Positions 13,605 to 22,495 of a DNA stretch of 64,000 nt are shown here, one piece after another. The position numbers were made by a program, and so were the translations under genes. The notes under the pieces were generated by a model. The model worked only from the letters and a program-made list of their open reading frames with translations. It was not told the DNA's origin and made no database searches. The stretch is from Elioraea thermophila (ex Habib et al. 2022) (lineage in GTDB: Bacteria; Pseudomonadota; Alphaproteobacteria; Acetobacterales; Acetobacteraceae), in assembly GCF_003336755.1 (NCBI RefSeq), contig NZ_QMDI01000006.1:372001-436000 (forward strand), read 5' to 3'. The first letter of the stretch is position 1. Every line of letters begins with the position of its first letter.

Positions 13605-13623
13605 CGGCCTCGCCGGCGGGGGC

Positions 13624-14277
13624 TCACACGGTGGCGTCCAGCGACCCGCCGGGTGGTGGGGCGGGCTCCGGCGCGGCAGCGGCCGGGCCCCCGGTGCTCA
13701 CCACCACCATGGCGGGCTTCAGCAGCCGCCCGTTCAGCGTCCAGGCCGGCGTCCAGGCCTGCGCCACATGCCCCGCCGGCACGGTGGGCGAAGGCGCCTC
13801 CGCCATTGCCTGGTGGAGTTCGGGGTCGAACTTCACCCCCGCCGCCTCGTGGCGCTGCACGCCGTGCCGCTCCAGCCTGGCGAGGAACATCCGCGCCGTC
13901 GCCGCCACCCCTTCGCGCAGCTTGGCCAGGATCTCGGCCTCGCCCTCGACGGGCGGTGGCAGGGCAGCGAGCGCGCGATCGAGCGTCTCCGCCACCTCGA
14001 CGATGTCGCGGGCGAATTTCTGGACGGCGAAGTTGCGCGCGTCCTCCACGTCGCGCTTTGCGCGCACCCGCACGTTCTGCGTCTCGGCCTCGGCGCGCAG
14101 CCAGCGGTCCTTCATCTCGGCGAGCTCCGCCTCGAGCGCACGGATGCGCTCGGCGGCCTCGGCCATCAGCGCCTCGGCCCCCGGCGCGGGGTCGGCCGCC
14201 GCCGCGGCTTCGGCGGCAGCGGCTTCGGGTGCGGCGTCGGCGACAGGCTTCGGGGTCTCGGTCTGCATGACACTCAT
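13624..14277 (-). CDS. grpE: Nucleotide exchange factor GrpE
   Basis: 217 residues. The N-terminal part is alanine and proline-rich. The central part is a long helix (ALEAELAEMKDRWLRAEAE then NVRVRAKRDVEDARNFAVQK), the GrpE coiled-coil dimer. The C-terminal beta domain contains GVQRHEAAGVKFDPELHQA and GRLLKPAMVVVS. GrpE releases ADP from DnaK. It lies 34 bases downstream of hrcA, the usual arrangement. Confidence 0.96.
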   Translation of the reverse strand: MSVMQTETPKPVADAAPEAAAAEAAAAADPAPGAEALMAEAAERIRALEAELAEMKDRWLRAEAETQNVRVRAKRDVEDARNFAVQKFARDIVEVAETLDRALAALPPPVEGEAEILAKLREGVAATARMFLARLERHGVQRHEAAGVKFDPELHQAMAEAPSPTVPAGHVAQAWTPAWTLNGRLLKPAMVVVSTGGPAAAAPEPAPPPGGSLDATV

Positions 14278-14311
14278 CCCTAGAGAGGGTGGGACGCGAG
14301 GGGAAGGGCGA

Positions 14312-15409
14312 TCAGCCGAGCAGGCGGCCGATCACCTTCGCCGTATAGTCGACGGCCGGGATGATGCGGCCGTAATTGATCCGTGTCGGCCCGATCACCC
14401 CGATCGCCCCCACCACGCGCTCACGCGCGTTGCGGTAGGGGGCGACGATCATGGTCACGCCGGCGGTCTCGAACAGCCGGTTCTCCGAGCCGATGAAGAT
14501 CTGCACGCCCTCCGAGGCCTGAGCGAGTTCGAGGAGCTTGAGCAGAGTCTCCTTCGCCTCCAGCCGCTCGAACAGGGTGCGGATGGCCTCGAGCTGGGCG
14601 AGCGCGGTGACGTCGGCGAGCAGCCGGGCCTGGCCGCGCACGATGAGGGCACCCCCCGACGGTCCGCCCGACCAGGTGGCGAGGCCGGCTTCCACCACCT
14701 TGGAGGCGAGCGCATCGAGTTCGGTCCGCGCCTGCCTGATCTCCTCCTCGATCGCGCGGCGGGCCTCTTCCAAGGTGCGGCCGGCCAGGCGCGCGTTGAC
14801 GTAGTTGGTGGCCTGGGTGAGGGCGGAAGGCGGGATCCCCGGCGGGGTTTCGATGATCCGGTTCTCGACCGACCCGTCCTCGCCGACCAGCACGACGAGC
14901 ACGCGACCGGGGCCGAGGGCGACGAACTCGACATGGCGCAGCGGCGCATCCGCCTTCGGCGCCAGCACGAGGCCAGCGGCCTGGGAGAGGCCCGCAAGCA
15001 AGGCCGAAGCCTCCTCCAGAACCTCCTCGATGGAGCGGCCGCGCGCCGCGCAGCGCGCGGCGATCGCCTCCTCCTCCTCGGGGGTGAGCGCGCCACGCTC
15101 AAGGAGCCCGTCGACGAACAGGCGAAGCCCGCGATCGGTCGGCAGGCGACCAGCCGAGGTGTGCGGCGCGTAGATCAGCCCCGCCTCCTCGAGATCGGCC
15201 ATCACGTTGCGGATGGTGGCCGGTGATAGCGACAGCGGCAGGCGGCGCGACAGCGTGCGGCTGCCCACCGGCTCGCCGGTCTCGACATAGGCTTCGACGA
15301 TCTCGCGCAGGATCAGCGCCGAGCGCGCAGGCAGCCCGGCGCGCTGCACCTCCTCGCGGCGGCTCGCGCGTTCGGCGGCGCGGGCGGGCAGAGGGCCGTC
15401 GTTGCTCAT
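14312..15409 (-). CDS. hrcA: Heat-inducible transcription repressor HrcA
   Basis: 365 residues. The N-terminal winged helix includes [20 protein letters not shown] and [20 protein letters not shown], then [18 protein letters not shown], all hallmarks of HrcA. The C-terminal half has the GAF-like dimerisation region ending [18 protein letters not shown]. HrcA represses groESL through the CIRCE operator; no CIRCE copy was found in this window, so its targets lie elsewhere. It is divergent from rph with 128 bases between the start codons. Confidence 0.96.
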   Translation of the reverse strand: MSNDGPLPARAAERASRREEVQRAGLPARSALILREIVEAYVETGEPVGSRTLSRRLPLSLSPATIRNVMADLEEAGLIYAPHTSAGRLPTDRGLRLFVDGLLERGALTPEEEEAIAARCAARGRSIEEVLEEASALLAGLSQAAGLVLAPKADAPLRHVEFVALGPGRVLVVLVGEDGSVENRIIETPPGIPPSALTQATNYVNARLAGRTLEEARRAIEEEIRQARTELDALASKVVEAGLATWSGGPSGGALIVRGQARLLADVTALAQLEAIRTLFERLEAKETLLKLLELAQASEGVQIFIGSENRLFETAGVTMIVAPYRNARERVVGAIGVIGPTRINYGRIIPAVDYTAKVIGRLLG

Positions 15410-15537
15410 GGCTCGATCACTCGTCCCCGGAACAACCTATGAACGCGCGGGGCCTCGGTCAACGCGGCCCGCCCCCTCGCCGGCGGAGCACACCACCGCT
15501 ATGGTCCCGGCCCCGCCCTTCCCTCATCGGAGTTGCC

Positions 15538-16260
15538 ATGCGTCCCTCGGGCCGCGCGCCGAACGCCCTTCGTCCCGTCTCGCTGCAGCTCAACCCGATC
15601 CGCCACGCCGAGGGGTCCTGCTTCGTCAAGTTCGGCCACACGCACGTGCTGTGCACCGCCTCGGTCGAGGCCAAGGTGCCGCCCTTCCTGCGCAACAGCG
15701 GTCAGGGCTGGGTCACCGCCGAATACGGCATGCTGCCGCGCGCCACCCACACGCGCACCGAACGCGAGGCGGCACGCGGCAAGCAGTCGGGGCGCACGCA
15801 GGAGATCCAGCGCCTGATCGGGCGCGCGCTGCGCGCGGCGATCGATCTCTCCGCGCTCGGCGAGACGACGATCACGCTCGATTGCGACGTGATTCAGGCG
15901 GACGGCGGCACGCGCACCGCCGCCATCACCGGCGCTTGGGTCGCGCTCGCCGCCGCCTGCCGTCGCCTCGTCGAGGCGCGCGTGCTCGGCGCCTCGCCGA
16001 TCCGCACCCAGGTCGCGGCGGTCTCCTGCGGTCTCTATCGCGGCACGCCGGTGCTCGACCTCGACTACGCCGAGGATTCGGAAGCGGAAGCCGACGCCAA
16101 TTTCGTGCTGACGGCGGAAGGAGGGCTGGTCGAGGTGCAGGCCACCGCCGAGAAGCGCCCCTTTCGGGCCGAGGAGCTCGCTTCGCTGCTCGATCTCGCC
16201 CGCGAGGGGTGCAGCAGCCTGTTCGCCGCGCAGCGGGAGGCGCTCGGTGGCGCGAGCTGA
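15538..16260 (+). CDS. rph: Ribonuclease PH
   Basis: 240 residues from the ATG giving [16 protein letters not shown], the family start. It trims tRNA 3' ends by phosphorolysis. Core segments are [44 protein letters not shown] and [19 protein letters not shown]. The hrcA/rph divergent arrangement and the overlap with rdgB are classical in Alphaproteobacteria. Confidence 0.96.
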   Translation: MRPSGRAPNALRPVSLQLNPIRHAEGSCFVKFGHTHVLCTASVEAKVPPFLRNSGQGWVTAEYGMLPRATHTRTEREAARGKQSGRTQEIQRLIGRALRAAIDLSALGETTITLDCDVIQADGGTRTAAITGAWVALAAACRRLVEARVLGASPIRTQVAAVSCGLYRGTPVLDLDYAEDSEAEADANFVLTAEGGLVEVQATAEKRPFRAEELASLLDLAREGCSSLFAAQREALGGAS

Positions 16261-16876
16261 ACACCGGCGGCTTCGCCGCGGCGACCGGCTCGTCATCGCC
16301 ACCCACAATGCGGGCAAGCTGAGCGAGATCGCCGACCTCCTCGCCCCGTTCGACCTCGTCCTCGTCTCGGCCGGGGAGCTCGGGCTGCCCGAGCCCGCGG
16401 AAACCGGCTCGAGCTTCGCCGAGAACGCGACCCTGAAGGCGCTGGCGGCGGCGCGCGGCGCGGGCCTGCCCGCACTCGCCGACGACTCGGGGATCGGTTT
16501 CGCCGCGCTGAAGGGTGCCCCCGGCGTGCACACCGCCGACTGGGCGGTGCTGCCCGACGGGTCGCGCGACTTCGGGGTGGCGATGGCGCTCGCCCGCGCC
16601 CGCCTCGGCGAAGCGGCGGACAAGCGGGCCTGGTTCACCTGCTGCCTTGCGCTGGCTTGGCCCGACGGCGTGGTGGAGACCTTCGAGGGCCGCGTCGACG
16701 GGCAGTGGACATGGCCGCCGCGTGGGGCGCGGGGCTTCGGCTACGACCCGATGTTCGTGCCCGACGGCGAGCGGGAGACCTTCGGCGAGATGGAGCCCGC
16801 GCGCAAACACGCCATCAGCCACCGCGCGCGGGCCTTCGCCCTCCTTTCCGCCCGCCTGCGGCAAGGCGGGGCGTGA
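16247..16876 (+). CDS. rdgB: XTP/dITP pyrophosphatase (RdgB/HAM1)
   Basis: 209 residues. It hydrolyses non-canonical purine triphosphates to keep them out of DNA. Motifs: [13 protein letters not shown] at the N-terminus (substrate loop), [33 protein letters not shown] and [10 protein letters not shown]. The GTG start lies inside the rph 3' end (14-base overlap), which fits translational coupling. hemW, often next in this operon, is absent; a DUF1194 gene follows instead. Confidence 0.94.
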   Translation: MARAEHRRLRRGDRLVIATHNAGKLSEIADLLAPFDLVLVSAGELGLPEPAETGSSFAENATLKALAAARGAGLPALADDSGIGFAALKGAPGVHTADWAVLPDGSRDFGVAMALARARLGEAADKRAWFTCCLALAWPDGVVETFEGRVDGQWTWPPRGARGFGYDPMFVPDGERETFGEMEPARKHAISHRARAFALLSARLRQGGA

Positions 16877-17004
16877 GGCCTCGCCCCCGGCTGCACCCGA
16901 TCATGCCGCTCGGTGATCACAGACGTGAGATGACGGTTCTTTTACGGCCGCGACTCCCGCAACCCTGATATGCTTTGAGGGCGAAACGACGGACGAGGTG
17001 GCCC

Positions 17005-17745
17005 ATGGGTGTGTCGCGGCGCGGTCTCGTAGCGGGGGTTTCGGCGGTCTCCGCGCTTAAGGCGCTCGCGCGCCCGGCCCGCGCCTCGGAGAAGATCCCG
17101 GTCGATGTTGCGCTCGTGCTCGCGGTCGACGTCTCGCGCTCGATCGACGAGGACGAGGCGAGACTCCAGCGCCAGGGTTACCGCAACGCGATGGTCGACC
17201 CCCGCGTGGTGAACGCGATCCGATCCGGCACCATCGGTGCCATCGGCCTTGCCTATGTCGAGTGGGCTTCGGCCGACTATCAGCGCCTCGTCATCCCCTG
17301 GACGAAGATCGACAGCATGGAGAGCGCGCAGGCCTGGGCGGCGGCCCTCGATGCCGCCCCGCGCGTGTCGATGAACTGGACTTCGATCTCGGGCGCGATC
17401 GAATTCTCCATGCGGGTGCTGGAGGATGCGCCCTTCGAGCCGACGCGGAAGGTGATCGACATCTCGGGCGACGGGGTGAACAACTCCGGCGCGCCGGTCA
17501 CCTTGCTGCGCGACCTTGCCGTCGATGCCGGCATCACCATCAACGGCCTGCCGATCCTGAACGATCGCAGCCCGTTCGGCCGCCCGCACAACATGACGCT
17601 CGACCAGTACTTCGTCGAGTTCGTCATCGGCGGCCCTGGCGCCTTCGTCATTCCGGCCGACGACTTCGAGGCCTTCCAGGGGGCGGTGCTGCGCAAGCTG
17701 ATCCGAGAGATTTCGGGCATCGCGGGGCCCACGCGGTTCGGCTGA
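17005..17745 (+). CDS. DUF1194 (von Willebrand A-like) exported protein
   Basis: 246 residues from the ATG at 17005, chosen because GAGGTGG lies just upstream. The N-terminus MGVSRRGLVAGVSAVSALKA has a twin-Arg-like SRRGL segment and a short hydrophobic stretch ending in ARPARA, so export by Tat or Sec is likely. The body has the DUF1194 MIDAS-like motif LAVDVSRSIDEDEA, then VIDISGDGVNNSG and PILNDRS. The family is a VWA-type fold common in Alphaproteobacteria and has no settled function. It is separated from rdgB by 128 bases, so it may have its own promoter. The 241 bases after it hold only a short GGTCGGC/GCCGACC inverted repeat at 17778-17793. Confidence 0.85.
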   Translation: MGVSRRGLVAGVSAVSALKALARPARASEKIPVDVALVLAVDVSRSIDEDEARLQRQGYRNAMVDPRVVNAIRSGTIGAIGLAYVEWASADYQRLVIPWTKIDSMESAQAWAAALDAAPRVSMNWTSISGAIEFSMRVLEDAPFEPTRKVIDISGDGVNNSGAPVTLLRDLAVDAGITINGLPILNDRSPFGRPHNMTLDQYFVEFVIGGPGAFVIPADDFEAFQGAVLRKLIREISGIAGPTRFG

Positions 17746-17986
17746 GCTCGCTCGTGGGACGCTGACGTCCTTCCGCCGGTCGGCAAGCCGACCGCGGGAA
17801 CGATCGATGACGACGACCCACGCTTCGCCGCTGCCACCCATCGCTGGTCGGTGTCGTCGCGGGAACCTGCGGTGCGTCGTCGCAGCTGCCCCCTTCCTGC
17901 GGGCGCCGCCAAGCCTTCGGCATGAACGTCACGACTGCACGGCGGGATGAGCGTCGGAAGCGGTCGCATTCGGCCGCCTGCTGCGG

Positions 17987-19009
17987 TCAGACCACGGGCA
18001 GCCAGAGGACGTCCTCGATCCGCGCCGCCCCCGTGGCCAGCATGACGAGGCGATCGAAGCCGAGCGCGATCCCCGAACAGGGCGGCAGGCCGGCCTCGAG
18101 TGCGGCGAGGAAATCCTCATCCGGCACCCGGTCCTCGCCGGTCGCCGCCCGCCGCTCTTCCCGCCACGCCGCGAAGCGCGCCCGCTGTTCGGCGGCATCG
18201 GTCAACTCCTCGTAGGCATTGGCGAGTTCGACCCCGGCCGCGAACAGCTCGAAGCGCAGCGCGACGCGGGGATCAGCGGGGTCGCGTCGCGCCAGCGCGG
18301 CTTCCGAGGCCGGCCAGTGGGTGAGGAAGCACGGCACGTCGCGCCCGATCGCGGGCTCGATGCGGCCGAGCAGGAGCCGGAAGAACACGTCCTGCCAGGT
18401 GTCGGCCGGTCGCAGCGGCTCTCCCGCCGCAGCCGCCAGCGCCAGCGCATCATCCGCCGTCGCCAGCAGATCGACGCCGAGCAGGCGGGCGAAGGCCTCC
18501 GCCATGGTCAGGCGCAGGAACGGGCGGTCGGTCGGCACCACGAGCCCGCCCCGCCGCAGGCCCTCGGGACAGACGGCGCGGATCAGCGCCTCCGTCTCGT
18601 CCATCAGCCCGGCAAGGTCGAGCCCCGGTCGATACCACTCGAGCAAGGTGAACTCGGGCTGATGCAGCGGCCCCGCCTCGCCGTTGCGGAAGACCCGGGC
18701 GAACTGGAAGATCGGCCCCGCCCCGCCTGCGAGCAGCTTCTTCATGGCGAATTCCGGGCTGAACTGCAGGAAGAGCGGGCGCTCCTCCATCCCGATCTTG
18801 GCGACGTAGCGGGTGGCGAAGGGGTCGAGATTGGGCTCCATTCCCGGGCAGGGCTGCAGGATGGGCGTCTCCACCTCGGTGTAGCCGCGCGCGGCGAGGA
18901 AGGCGGCGATCTCGGCGCGCAGGCGGGCGCGTCTTTGCAAATGCGGGCGACGGGCGGCGAGACGGTCGGTGCTCCACGGGGCGGAGAGCCGGGCGGGTCG
19001 GGCGGTCAT
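17987..19009 (-). CDS. epmA: EF-P--(R)-beta-lysine ligase EpmA (GenX/PoxA)
   Basis: 340 residues, the length of the class II lysyl-tRNA-synthetase-like core without the anticodon-binding domain. Motifs: GYTEVETPILQPCPGMEPNL (motif 1 area), FLQFSPEFAMKKLLAGG, QFARVFRNGEAGPLHQPEF and LEWYRP (motif 2), and SGIALGFDRLVMLATG near the C-terminus (motif 3). It activates beta-lysine and attaches it to EF-P. epmB and efp lie 3.5 and 4.6 kb away on the other strand, which supports the assignment over LysRS. Confidence 0.93.
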   Translation of the reverse strand: MTARPARLSAPWSTDRLAARRPHLQRRARLRAEIAAFLAARGYTEVETPILQPCPGMEPNLDPFATRYVAKIGMEERPLFLQFSPEFAMKKLLAGGAGPIFQFARVFRNGEAGPLHQPEFTLLEWYRPGLDLAGLMDETEALIRAVCPEGLRRGGLVVPTDRPFLRLTMAEAFARLLGVDLLATADDALALAAAAGEPLRPADTWQDVFFRLLLGRIEPAIGRDVPCFLTHWPASEAALARRDPADPRVALRFELFAAGVELANAYEELTDAAEQRARFAAWREERRAATGEDRVPDEDFLAALEAGLPPCSGIALGFDRLVMLATGAARIEDVLWLPVV

Positions 19010-19104
19010 GGCGGACCGTGATGTCGCCGGGTCTTTTGGGGAGCAAGGCTTGGCCTTAATGCAATTTTTACGGGTAGTATGGCCTACTCGCAGTTGTGTG
19101 CATT

Positions 19105-19110
19105 AAGGAG
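19105..19110 (+). promoter_or_regulatory. Ribosome-binding site deciding the start of the fusion protein
   Basis: AAGGAG six bases before the ATG at 19117. It decides between this start and an in-frame GTG seven codons upstream. Further upstream (about 19050-19080) TTGGCC and TAGTAT could be promoter elements but their spacing (19) is poor. Confidence 0.7.
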
Positions 19111-19116
19111 CCGTCC

Positions 19117-20421
19117 ATGCTGGCGCGCCGGTTCAGTCGCATTCTGCTCGGGGTCGGATTGCTCGGCGCAGCCGCCGCTGCGGGCCTTCCGCACCTCACA
19201 CACCGCATCTCCACCGCGGCAGTGGTGAATGCCGATCTCGTTCGCCTCTCCGCTCCCATCGCCGGCGTGGCGGATGCTGCCCTGCCGCAGCCCGGCACCG
19301 TCCTCCCGGCTGGAACGGAGGTGGTGCTCGTGCATCGCCTCGTGCCCGAGGAGCGCGAGCGGTTCCGCCTTGCGCAGGAGCTCGAGAGCGTGCGGGCGCA
19401 AATTGACCGGCTGAACGAGACGCTGGCGGTGCTCGCTGCCCATGAACGCGAGGTGACGGAGCGGGGGAGGAAGCTCGTCGCCGCGGCGGAGCAGGTGCTG
19501 TTGCGCGAGCGTGCCGAAGCCGCTGCTGCACGCCATGCCGCGCGGGCTCGCGCCAGCCAGGCGGCGGTGGAGCTCGCCCACGCCGAGGAGATGCACCGGC
19601 GCGGCCTGTTCGCCGCGCCGCGCGTGGAGGCGGCCCGTGCCGCCCTCGCCGCCGCCGAGTCGGAGGAGGAGGCGCTCACCGCCCGCATCGCGCGCATCGA
19701 GGCGCAAATCGGCGCGCTCGCGATCGGCGTGCATCTGCGCGACGGCTACAACGACGTCCCCTACAGCGTGCAACAGCGCGACCGGATCCTGATCATGCGC
19801 GAAGCGGCGCTCGACCGCTTGGCGGAGGCGCAGGCGCGCGAGCGCGTGCTGGTTGCCGCCCTGGCGGTCGAGGAGGAGGCGGCGCGCCGACGGGCCGCAT
19901 TCTCCCAGCGCATCGAGACGCCGATGCTGGTCTGGCAGCGCCATGTCGCTCCCGGAGCGCCCGTCGGCGCCGGCGAGACGCTGCTCGACCTCGTGCGCTG
20001 CGACCGACTGTTCGTCGAGGTCTCTTTGCCGGACCGGGCCTTCGCCGCCGTGGGGCCCGGGGAGACGGCACGGGTGCGTCTGCCCGGCGGTCTCGCCCTG
20101 GAGGGCGGGGTCACCGCCTTGCGCGGGGCGGGCGCGAGAGCCAGCCGAAGCCTCGCCGCGGCGGAACTGCCGGGCGAGCCTGGCGCGCGGCTCACGGTCC
20201 GGGTCGCGCTGCCGGCCGACGCCGCCGAACGCCTGGCCCATCCGTCCGACGGCTCCTTCTGCGGCATCGGTCGGCTTGCGGAGGTCTCCTTCCCTGCCGG
20301 CCCGGGTTGGAACCCGGCCGAGCTTGCCCTCGCGCTCTGGCGCCGCGGCAGCGACCTTGTTTCCAGCCTCGCCAAGTCGCTCACACCGCCCGCCGCCGCC
20401 GAGCCCGCGAGCGGGCCGTGA
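19117..20421 (+). CDS. HlyD/BgsB-like membrane-fusion protein of exopolysaccharide synthase
   Basis: 434 residues. One N-terminal membrane helix (about 10-28) is followed by a periplasmic region with a biotinyl-lipoyl-like half (LVRLSAPIAGVADAALPQPG). A long alanine/glutamate/arginine-rich coiled coil fills about 75-270. The second lipoyl half and beta-barrel (ETPMLVWQRHVAPGAPVGAG, then LLDLVRCDRLFVEVSLPDR) follow. This is the HlyD/EmrA architecture. The next gene, overlapping by GTGA, is a cellulose-synthase-like transferase. The pair resembles bgsB-bgsA of Sinorhizobium meliloti (mixed-linkage glucan) or Alg44/Alg8, so it probably guides the nascent glycan through the periplasm rather than exporting drugs. 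Confidence 0.75.
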   Translation: MLARRFSRILLGVGLLGAAAAAGLPHLTHRISTAAVVNADLVRLSAPIAGVADAALPQPGTVLPAGTEVVLVHRLVPEERERFRLAQELESVRAQIDRLNETLAVLAAHEREVTERGRKLVAAAEQVLLRERAEAAAARHAARARASQAAVELAHAEEMHRRGLFAAPRVEAARAALAAAESEEEALTARIARIEAQIGALAIGVHLRDGYNDVPYSVQQRDRILIMREAALDRLAEAQARERVLVAALAVEEEAARRRAAFSQRIETPMLVWQRHVAPGAPVGAGETLLDLVRCDRLFVEVSLPDRAFAAVGPGETARVRLPGGLALEGGVTALRGAGARASRSLAAAELPGEPGARLTVRVALPADAAERLAHPSDGSFCGIGRLAEVSFPAGPGWNPAELALALWRRGSDLVSSLAKSLTPPAAAEPASGP

Positions 20422-22403
20422 TCCACGACGTTCCGGCCGCCGCTTTCCTGCCGCTGGCGGCAGTGCTCGGCGCCTACCTGCTGGTTTCCGAGCTGCGACA
20501 CGATCGCCTCGCTCGCGTGCTGACCGTGCTCGGCCTGCTGCTGATCGTCCTGCGCTATCTCGCCTGGCGCATGACGGCGACGCTCGATGGTCCTGGCATC
20601 GGGCCGGCCGACCGCGTGTTCATCCTCACCTTCTTCGCGGTCGAACTCCTCGGCCTGTTCGATGGGCTCGTGCTCGCCCTGATGATGTCGCGCCGGCGCG
20701 ACAATTCGCCCGAGGCCGATCGGCATGAGGCGCGCCTGCGGGCGGCCGACCCGCGCACGCTGCCGGCCGTGGACGTGCTGATCGCCACCTACAACGAGCC
20801 GCTCGAGGTGCTGGAACGCACCATCCTCTGCGCCCGCGCGCTCGATTGGCCCGACGTGCGCGTCTGGGTCTGCGATGACGGCAGGCGTGCGTGGCTTGCC
20901 CGCTACTGCGCCGAAAAGGGCGTGGGCTATCTGACCCGGCCCGACAACAGGGGGGCAAAGGCCGGCAACATCAACGCAGCCCTCGCCCGCACCTCGGCCC
21001 CCTTCGTGCTGGTGCTCGACGCCGACTTCGCGCCGCGTCGCAACATGCTCTACCGCATGATGGGGTTCTTCGAGGATCCGCGCGTCGGCATCGTCCAGGC
21101 CCCGCACGCCTTCTACAACCCGGATCCGATGCAGCAGAACCTTGCGCTGCATCGCGTGCTGCCGGACGACCAGCGGCTCTTTTTCGACGAGATCATGCCC
21201 TGCCGCGATGCCTGGGACGCCGCCTTCTGCTGCGGCTCCAACGGCATCCTCCGCCGTTCCGCGATCGCGGAAATCGGCGGCCGGTTGCCCGAAGGCTCGA
21301 TCACCGAGGACATGCTCACCACCCTCGTCCTGCTGCGGCGCGGCCACGTCACGCGCTACTTGAACGAAAAACTCGCCCTCGGTCTCGCCCCGGAATCGAC
21401 TGCCGCCTTCTTCGTGCAACGCGCGCGCTGGGCACGCGGCGCGATTCAGATCCTCTTCCTCAGGCACGGTCCGCTCGGTCCCGGTCTCTCCTTCCTGCAC
21501 CGGCTCTTCTTCCTCCCCACGCACTGGATCTCGGGCAGCCTCGTGCAGGCCTTCGCCCTGCTCGCCCCCCTCGTTTTCATGTTCACCGGCATTGTTCCGA
21601 TCGCGAATCTGACACTGGTCGAGGTCCTGCAGTATCAGATCCCGACCGTGGTCGCCTTGTTCGCCGCTTTCGTCCGCCTCTCGCAGGGCGCTTACCAGCC
21701 CCTGCCAGCGGTCGTGCTCTCCGCGTTCAGTTGCGTGCGGCTGCTGCCCGCCGTTTTGTGGACATTCGTTCGGCCATTCGGCCACCCGTTCAGGGTGACA
21801 CCAAAGGGGCGGGACGGACGAGCGGCCAACCGCGACGACCTGGTGTTGACGATCGCCGCGACGATCCTCCTCGCCACCATCGTCGGGTTGCTGATCAACG
21901 CGACAGTGGAAACGCAGGTGGTCGATCGCAATGCGCTCATTCCGATCGTCTCGGGCTGGGCCGTCTACAATGCCGTCGTGCTCGTGCTGGTCGGCGTGAT
22001 GGCGACCGGACGCCCGCCCCAGCGGGCCGAGGAGCGGTTCGACATGGGCGGCGAGGCGGCGCAACTCCGGGTCGGCGACCGAACGATCCCGGTTTCGCTC
22101 GTCGACCTTTCGCTCGGCGGTGCCTTCGTCCGGCCTGATCAGCCGCTGCAAACCGATCTGCCAGCGCGCGTGACGGTCGCCCTGCGCAACGTGCCGCCGC
22201 TCCAGGCCCGGCTCGTCGGTCAGCGCAACGGTGGTTTCGCCTTCGCCTTCACCGATGTTTCCGACGCGGCGCGCGAGGCGCTCATCCTGCGCCTGTTGTC
22301 CGAACACCACCGCCCCGCCCTCGGCCCGGAGCGGCGGCGGCGCATCGCCGCCGAACTCCTCGCGCGAATCTTCCTGCCGCCCGCTCCGGCCAAGGCGGCC
22401 TGA
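20418..22403 (+). CDS. Cellulose-synthase-like GT2 glycosyltransferase with C-terminal PilZ domain
   Basis: 661 residues from a GTG inside the upstream stop codon. Membrane helices flank a processive GT2 domain with all the classical residues: VDVLIATYNEP, VCDDG, LDADF, FCCGSNGILRR, SITEDM and QRARWARG (the QxxRW motif). More helices follow, then a PilZ domain (about 540-640) with an arginine-rich RPPQRAEER and DLSLGGAF, which match the c-di-GMP motifs RxxxR and (D/N)xSxxG. It therefore should polymerise a beta-linked glucan or similar at the inner membrane when c-di-GMP is bound. Neither bcsB, bcsC nor bcsZ is nearby, so calling it BcsA would be wrong; product unknown. Confidence 0.85.
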   Translation: MIHDVPAAAFLPLAAVLGAYLLVSELRHDRLARVLTVLGLLLIVLRYLAWRMTATLDGPGIGPADRVFILTFFAVELLGLFDGLVLALMMSRRRDNSPEADRHEARLRAADPRTLPAVDVLIATYNEPLEVLERTILCARALDWPDVRVWVCDDGRRAWLARYCAEKGVGYLTRPDNRGAKAGNINAALARTSAPFVLVLDADFAPRRNMLYRMMGFFEDPRVGIVQAPHAFYNPDPMQQNLALHRVLPDDQRLFFDEIMPCRDAWDAAFCCGSNGILRRSAIAEIGGRLPEGSITEDMLTTLVLLRRGHVTRYLNEKLALGLAPESTAAFFVQRARWARGAIQILFLRHGPLGPGLSFLHRLFFLPTHWISGSLVQAFALLAPLVFMFTGIVPIANLTLVEVLQYQIPTVVALFAAFVRLSQGAYQPLPAVVLSAFSCVRLLPAVLWTFVRPFGHPFRVTPKGRDGRAANRDDLVLTIAATILLATIVGLLINATVETQVVDRNALIPIVSGWAVYNAVVLVLVGVMATGRPPQRAEERFDMGGEAAQLRVGDRTIPVSLVDLSLGGAFVRPDQPLQTDLPARVTVALRNVPPLQARLVGQRNGGFAFAFTDVSDAAREALILRLLSEHHRPALGPERRRRIAAELLARIFLPPAPAKAA

Positions 22404-22495
22404 CAGCAGTCGCCGCGGCGCCCGCGCCGGCATGGGCCGAACGGCAGCGGCCCGGCGGCTCGCCCGCCAGCGGTGCGCGCGCTACATGGCGCCCC

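Noticed and set aside
15410-15537. CIRCE operator between hrcA and rph
   Set aside because: I looked for TTAGCACTC-N9-GAGTGCTAA here and before dnaK and found no convincing inverted repeat.
17778-17793. Intrinsic terminator after the DUF1194 gene
   Set aside because: GGTCGGC/GCCGACC is a perfect short palindrome but has a two-base loop and no T-run on either strand.
20418-22403. Cellulose synthase operon (bcsA)
   Set aside because: The GT2-PilZ protein looks like BcsA, but BcsB, BcsC and BcsZ are absent and a HlyD-like protein is the partner, so I did not assign bcsA.
19761-22433. Very long open frame on the minus strand across the EPS genes
   Set aside because: Antisense shadow of a GC-rich gene: composition is dominated by Gly/Glu/Arg/His runs without motifs, while the plus strand encodes a recognised enzyme. 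The same applies to long antisense frames over obgE, the protease, purL and polA.
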